DNA from: Misgurnus anguillicaudatus
Lineage: Eukaryota; Chordata; Actinopteri; Cypriniformes; Cobitidae
Direction: 5' to 3'
NCBI RefSeq assembly: GCF_027580225.2
Contig: NC_073343.2
Coordinates: 2,341,501-2,405,500, forward strand
DNA: 64,000 nucleotides
The position numbers and the translations under genes were made by a program. Under the pieces are notes generated by a model. It had not been told where the DNA came from, made no database searches, and was given only the letters and a program-made list of their open reading frames with translations. Position 1 is the stretch's first letter. Each line of letters opens with the position of its first letter. This document shows, in pieces, positions 59,221-64,000 of the stretch.

Positions 59221-60100
59221 TGGAAGAAATTACACCACATACAAGCCATATTGGTGCTGGCTGTGGATCTAGGTCAGGGAATTAGGGGTTTATTAAGAAG
59301 ACTTCAGAGCTGGTCAACAAAGTGGCCATTTAAAAAAAATGCCTTCTAATTATATTTCCATTCAGTCCTAAAGGATCAGACACAGAGTAGACTAAATCTT
59401 TAGAGATCGCAACCAATGTGTTTCCACAGCTTAGTTCATGATGCATGTTAATATATTTCACAAACATTTTTTGATGACTGACTTATTTTATTTCACTGTG
59501 CCAATACTGACAATATGCAATTCTTCAGGTTTCATGGTAAAATGCTCATCTGTATTATTATGGCCTTGGTTGTCTGACTTTGTCATGCATCGTGTGTTGT
59601 TGATGATGATGATGAAACCTTCTGTAATCCCTTCTATGTGTATTTGCATGCTGTTTTTTTCATCGTTTCAGAGCGGCATCTCTGAATGATTTGATGGTGG
59701 TGATATCTCATTAGTGCAGGTAGTGCATGGGAATGACAGCTGTTATCAGTCTGTGTGTGCTTTACTTGAAAACATGTTAATGATTCATGCGCAGAGATTG
59801 ACTAGGCCAGGATGCTGAACTGTGTAGTGATATATGCCTGTTTGTGTGCTAGACTGAGTAAATGTCTTTAGTAGACTGGTTGTAGCTTAGTTGTTTTTTG
59901 ATTTAGTTAATTTGTCAATAGGAAAGAACATGTGACTTTAAGTAAAAAGACAATGTGCAGTAGAGTTAGCTGGTCAGTTTTACAAATTAAACTTTGGCAG
60001 GATGACTGTCATAACATGCATAAAATGTTTCACCCTGAAGGGGTAAAAACGTTTTTTTTTTTTTTACAAAAAAGGGGCCATTACACAACAATAGAAAATT
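59221..60100. other. Presumed bach2 intron 1, nothing recognised
   Basis: Short frames only; no domain, RNA gene or repeat assigned. Confidence 0.35.
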
Positions 60101-60106
60101 TGTACC

Positions 60107-60622
60107 TTAATTTCCGGACTATAAGTCGCTCCGGAGTATAAGTAGCATCAGTCAAAAATGCGGTTTGAAGAGGAAAAAACATATATAAGTCACAGAGGAC
60201 TATATGTCGCGTTTATTTAGAAAATGATTTCACAAAAAAAAAACCAAGCCGAAGGACAGACATTTAATCTGGAAAGGCAAGTTATTCAACTAATCAATAG
60301 CACAAAACAGCAGACTAAATAGGTGTCCATACATATAAAAGTAACATAGACAGTTATTTACACAATACCTGGGAGGCTGAATAGGCTAAATTAACACGAT
60401 AAGCCAAATCAAGTTGAAAAAGGTCCCAAAGTCATTCAATCACTGAATTCATTGAATTACATAAATACAGGAGCAGCATAGAGCGGACCTTCGCGGCTGA
60501 AGACTGTAATGATTTCTCTTTGTTCATATGAAATAATTTTGACGTAAAAGTTGCACCTGACTATACGTTCCAGGACCGCCAAACTATGAAAAAAGTGTGA
60601 CTTATAGTCCGGAAAATACGGT
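60107..60622. mobile_element. TIR element with CCGGACTATAAGTC ends
   Basis: Left 'aatttccggactataagtcg', right 'cttatagtccggaaaatacg' are inverted. Internal 'ataagtcacagaggactata' resembles the ends. No coding frame. Confidence 0.75.
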
Positions 60623-61024
60623 ATGTGGTTCGGCTGTTTGCGTGCACAACAATGCCAATTTGGGTCCTGAAAACCCAAACTTTTAAAGATGTGTTTCAAA
60701 GTTTTTGATAACCAGTTTTTACAGTTTTGTATTTATTGCACTGTAGAAGAATGCATATGAGTGCCGGCATGTCGTGTTTCTTTACAATGTAACATCGCCA
60801 ACTACTGGACTGGCACATGTAATACAGCATATTTAGTCATCTTCGTGATCTGGATAAAGTCTGATCTTTTTGGCAGCATGGTTGTGAAATTTGTCAACAG
60901 CACAAAGGAAACTTTTATGTGTTTTACTACATTGTTGCATGTATAGCCTTTATAATTCTGTTTTGTAAAGCACGGCACATTTTTGGTGGTATTTATTAGC
61001 TTTGTAACATAGCATTATGTTAAG

Positions 61025-61170
61025 TGTTAATGCATTTATGCATTTGACAGATACTTTTATCCAAAGTGATTTGCAGTGCATTCAAGTTTATCAGTATGTG
61101 TGTTTTTTGGGAATCGAACCCACAATTGCCAGCGCGGTACACGGTTGAGCTATAGGACCACAATATACGT
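61025..61170 (-). repeat. tRNA-derived SINE, inverted, well preserved
   Basis: Tail 'gcatttgacagatactttta' and 'tccaaagtgatttgcagtgc', then 'tgggaatcgaacccacaatt' (inverted box B) and 'cggttgagctatagga' (inverted box A). Confidence 0.8.
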
Positions 61171-61596
61171 GAGCTTTAGTTTCCTATCACTTTTCCTTTT
61201 TTTGTTAATGCAACTCATTCTTGTTTGGTACCGTATACAATATGCTGTCACTGTCTCTGAGACCATTGCTTTTGACAAGTTGCCATCTGTACTGTATGTG
61301 ACTTCTCTGTCTGAGATGCTACTAGTTGCCTCATGTTGCTTTGGAGATTCATCTAACAGTGCTAATTGTCAGCCCACTTTTGTAGGCTGCTAATGAACCA
61401 TTATCTGAATGTGTGACATCTGTGAAGTTTTTGCTGACCATGTTTTTGAGTAACGTGAATCAGTCAAGGTATTCGTTTGACTCATGCACCGCAGTTCAAA
61501 GCAAGGCCGTGTCACAGCTGCTGACCCGCGAGTTTCGCAGCTCTGTTTGTAAACTCAACCCATGTGTTCGCTTTGTCCGCAGGCTCCGAGTGAGGA

Positions 61597-64000
61597 ATGT
61601 CTACGGAGGAGAAGACTGAAGCTCCCATGTATGTGTATGAGTCGACAGTGCATTGTGCCAACATCCTCCTGTGCCTAAATGAACAGAGGAAGCAGGACGT
61701 TTTGTGTGATGTGACGGTGCTGGTGGAGGGGAGGGAGATCCGTGCCCACAGGGCAGTGCTTGCGGCCAGCAGCCAGTATTTCTCACTGCTGCTCAGGGGT
61801 CAGACTGAACATGAGCCTGTCATCAGTCTGCCGCAGAAGGTGAGTCCAGAACCCGCAACACCCTGCGTGAAGCATGGCATGACCAGTGATGTGTTTTGTA
61901 ACCCCATACTAATGTAACCTTACAATCCTCTGAAATATGGAACCTTGAATGGTACAACTTTATTTTTGTTCATCTACTTTTAGATGTTCGATGTCAAATG
62001 TGATTTTTAAATAACAAATTTTATCATTAAAATCCCATTCAACCTTAATGATGCTCTTGAGGGGGCGGGAAAGTGCCTGTAAGCCCCCTATGGTGCCGGC
62101 CCTGTTTAGATCGAAAGAACAAATATAGAGTAAGAAGTGTCAAGAGTTCTTCTTCGGCTTTGACATGGTTTAATTGGTTATTGTCTTTGACAGTAGCCGT
62201 ATAAGAGTTCCCTTACAGAACTTCACTATGAAGGCTCCAGTATGATTTATTCATGACTCCGTGTTATGCTAGCACTGTACTGTAGATGCTTTGCAAGCTC
62301 AAATCTCACCTGTATTGCAACATCCCAGAAATGTCAAAAGGCCCTGTTTGCATCTCAATTAGTTCACTAGCCTTGAAAACGCCAAATTGTATTTTGCATG
62401 ATGATCATAATATGAGTTTCATATCTTTCCTTTTAGAGCAATCCTAAGCTTATTCTTCCTCGTAAAGCTTTTCCTTGTATGTGTCCATGCGTCCCTGCCT
62501 GCCGCCCTCATTAGAATCACTGGTTGTAGGGATCTCATATGGCGCTTGGCGTCCACAAAGACACACTACTGCATGCGGCAGCTGCTGATGTAAGCTGAAA
62601 ATAGATCCAGAGAATGCTCAGCATTTTCCCCCCAGCTTTTCAATTTATTAGCAGCTCTTGGAGGACTGAGTGTCTAGGGGACATGTATTTCAGTTGGATG
62701 ACTTTCTATTTTAAAAATGATGTTCCTGATGCGTCTGTGCTGCCCCAAGCGTTCGTGGATACCTGTGAGAGGGATAGCTTGATTGAAAGTGATGAGAAGA
62801 GCGGTTTGTTTTATACTCCTGAAACTATTTGTTCGCTACTTTTTATTTCCTGACATGAAGCTTGTAAGCTCATGATATATTGTACTCAACATTTTGCATA
62901 GACTCTAATGTTGTTTCTAACTTATGTCAATTGATTTGAGGACTAGAAGATTGCTCTGGTTGTATTTGTTTGATGTTTTAAACAAAAAATATAGTAAGCG
63001 TTCCTGTAGCTCAGTTGGTAGAGCATTGGGTTAGCAGCACAAAAGGTTATAGGTTCAATTCAGGCAACAAGTATACTGATAAAATGTATACCTTGAATAA
63101 AAAAGGTATCTTTTTCAAAAAAAAAAACTACTGTTGACTTTAATGTGCTGTTTTTTCTCTGCAGATCACTGAGAGAGGGTTTGGCCCACTCCTGCAGTTC
63201 GCTTACACAGCCAAGCTGTTACTAAACAGGGAAAACATCCAGGATGTCATGTGTTGTGCCGAATTCCTAGGCATGCACAACCTAGAAGACTCTTGCTTCC
63301 TCTTCCTACAGGACCAGATGAAAAGTGAGGTTGACAACACGCACACCAGCCAAAACCCTCCATCACCTCAACCTTTGAACCATCATGGGTCAAAGGGCAT
63401 AAACATGCCACAGGACGATTCTAAATCGCCTCTGTTTGGATCGAGGCTGCACCCCTGTGACCTCAGCCTGTCGAAAAGTGGGGAGGAATTACAAGCAAGC
63501 GGTGACCTGTCAGACCAACCTCATTATCCCAAATATAGAAAGTATCAGCACAACATGAACACCTCCTCATACAGCAGTACCTCAAACTTGGGCCCGGATC
63601 TCTCCAAAGTGAAAGAAGAACCAACCAGTGGAGAGGATTTTGAGCCACTGGACCTGTCTGAGGTTGAGCAGGATGGTTTGGTTAAGGGTAGGGGGACTGA
63701 GATGGACATCGAGATGGACATGGAAATGGAGTTAGATGATAGAATGCTTAGTTCAACACCTGATGAACTTCCTGTTAGCAAATGTTTACCAGTGTGCCTG
63801 CGCTCCTTTGTAAATAAGGAAGTCGCTTCAGATCAGTGTCTTATCGCTGATCTGCAGCGTGCCAACAAGACATCTCATGTTACTCAAGGTGAATTTCAAA
63901 AGGACTATCAGGCTTTCATTGGGCAACTTGGCATGGATTCCTCAAAGAGGGCAGAGAAGTTAACCGATAACCTGTCCAAATCCCTTTCATTTGAGAGCGA
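61597..64000 (+). CDS. bach2: BTB-bZIP transcription repressor BACH2 (partial, 5' coding part)
   Basis: Two coding exons are visible: 61597-61839 (exon starts at the acceptor near 61583; ends CCGCAGAAG before GTGAGT; 81 codons) and 63165 to the window edge, still open. The first opens [20 protein letters not shown]. The BTB/POZ domain spans about residues 15-130 and is split by the intron: [20 protein letters not shown], then [20 protein letters not shown] and [24 protein letters not shown] and HNLEDSCF favour BACH2 over BACH1. Downstream are [26 protein letters not shown] and an acidic ME/MD run ([13 protein letters not shown]). The C-terminal CNC-bZIP domain lies beyond the window. BACH2 pairs with small Maf proteins at MARE sites and is haem-responsive, with roles in B and T cells. 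Which fish duplicate (a or b) cannot be told. Confidence 0.94.
61840..63164 (+). other. bach2 intron within the BTB domain
   Basis: GTGAGT donor at 61840 and TTTTTTCTCTGCAG acceptor ending at 63164. It contains a SINE at 62998-63110. The frames at 62614-62853 have no domain. Confidence 0.85.
62998..63110 (+). repeat. tRNA-derived SINE with tRNA-like head
   Basis: 'gtagctcagttggtagagca' is a good box A, 'aggttcaattcaggcaac' a box B; 'tactgataaaatgtatacct' follows. The head lacks a foldable acceptor stem and the tail is truncated, so it is a SINE and not a tRNA gene. Confidence 0.8.

Noticed and set aside
62998..63110. Functional tRNA gene
   Set aside because: Good A and B boxes but no pairing acceptor stem, and a SINE body follows.

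Overview
The window looks like a piece of a teleost genome, most likely a cyprinid-type fish. Genes are split by spliceosomal introns, the DNA is AT-rich, and much of the non-coding sequence consists of dense families of small palindromic DNA transposons and tRNA-derived SINEs of the kind that fill cyprinid genomes. The species cannot be named from the sequence alone.

Four protein-coding genes can be read. On the minus strand, from high to low coordinate: manea (Golgi endo-alpha-1,2-mannosidase, four coding exons, 39308-41560), fut9 (alpha-1,3-fucosyltransferase, single coding exon, 34313-35392) and an FHL2/FHL5-class four-and-a-half-LIM gene, called fhl5 (five coding exons, 13105-17626). On the plus strand, bach2 (BTB-bZIP repressor) starts coding at 61597 and runs off the right edge; a probable untranslated first exon with a CRE lies near 44.35-44.60 kb. 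From established knowledge, MANEA, FUT9 and FHL5 keep this order and orientation at human 6q16, with BACH2 in the neighbouring 6q15. All four genes keep open, plausible reading frames.

Directly downstream of fhl5 and on the same strand, at about 7.1-11.1 kb, are collinear but broken pieces of a TGFBRAP1-family gene (CNH domain, helical repeats), with at least three frameshifts and missing segments. TGFBRAP1 lies next to FHL2 at human 2q12 in the same relative orientation. The relic is therefore best explained as the decaying duplicate (ohnolog) of TGFBRAP1 that once accompanied FHL5. This is the most interesting observation in the window.

The rest is mobile-element territory. 0-7 kb: nested inverted-repeat elements, and a 2.3-kb element carrying a 1.4-kb 32-bp minisatellite. 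9-15 kb: microsatellites and nested MITEs. 18-30 kb: MITEs, a TTAACCC-ended 1.8-kb element, hAT copies, a piggyBac relic and a Tc1-like transposase. 33.6-34.1 kb: a CpG-rich 21-bp minisatellite just past the fut9 stop. 43-49 kb and 54-58 kb: large foldback elements with others inserted inside them, within the presumed first intron of bach2. Stretches with no recognisable gene or repeat are listed as such.
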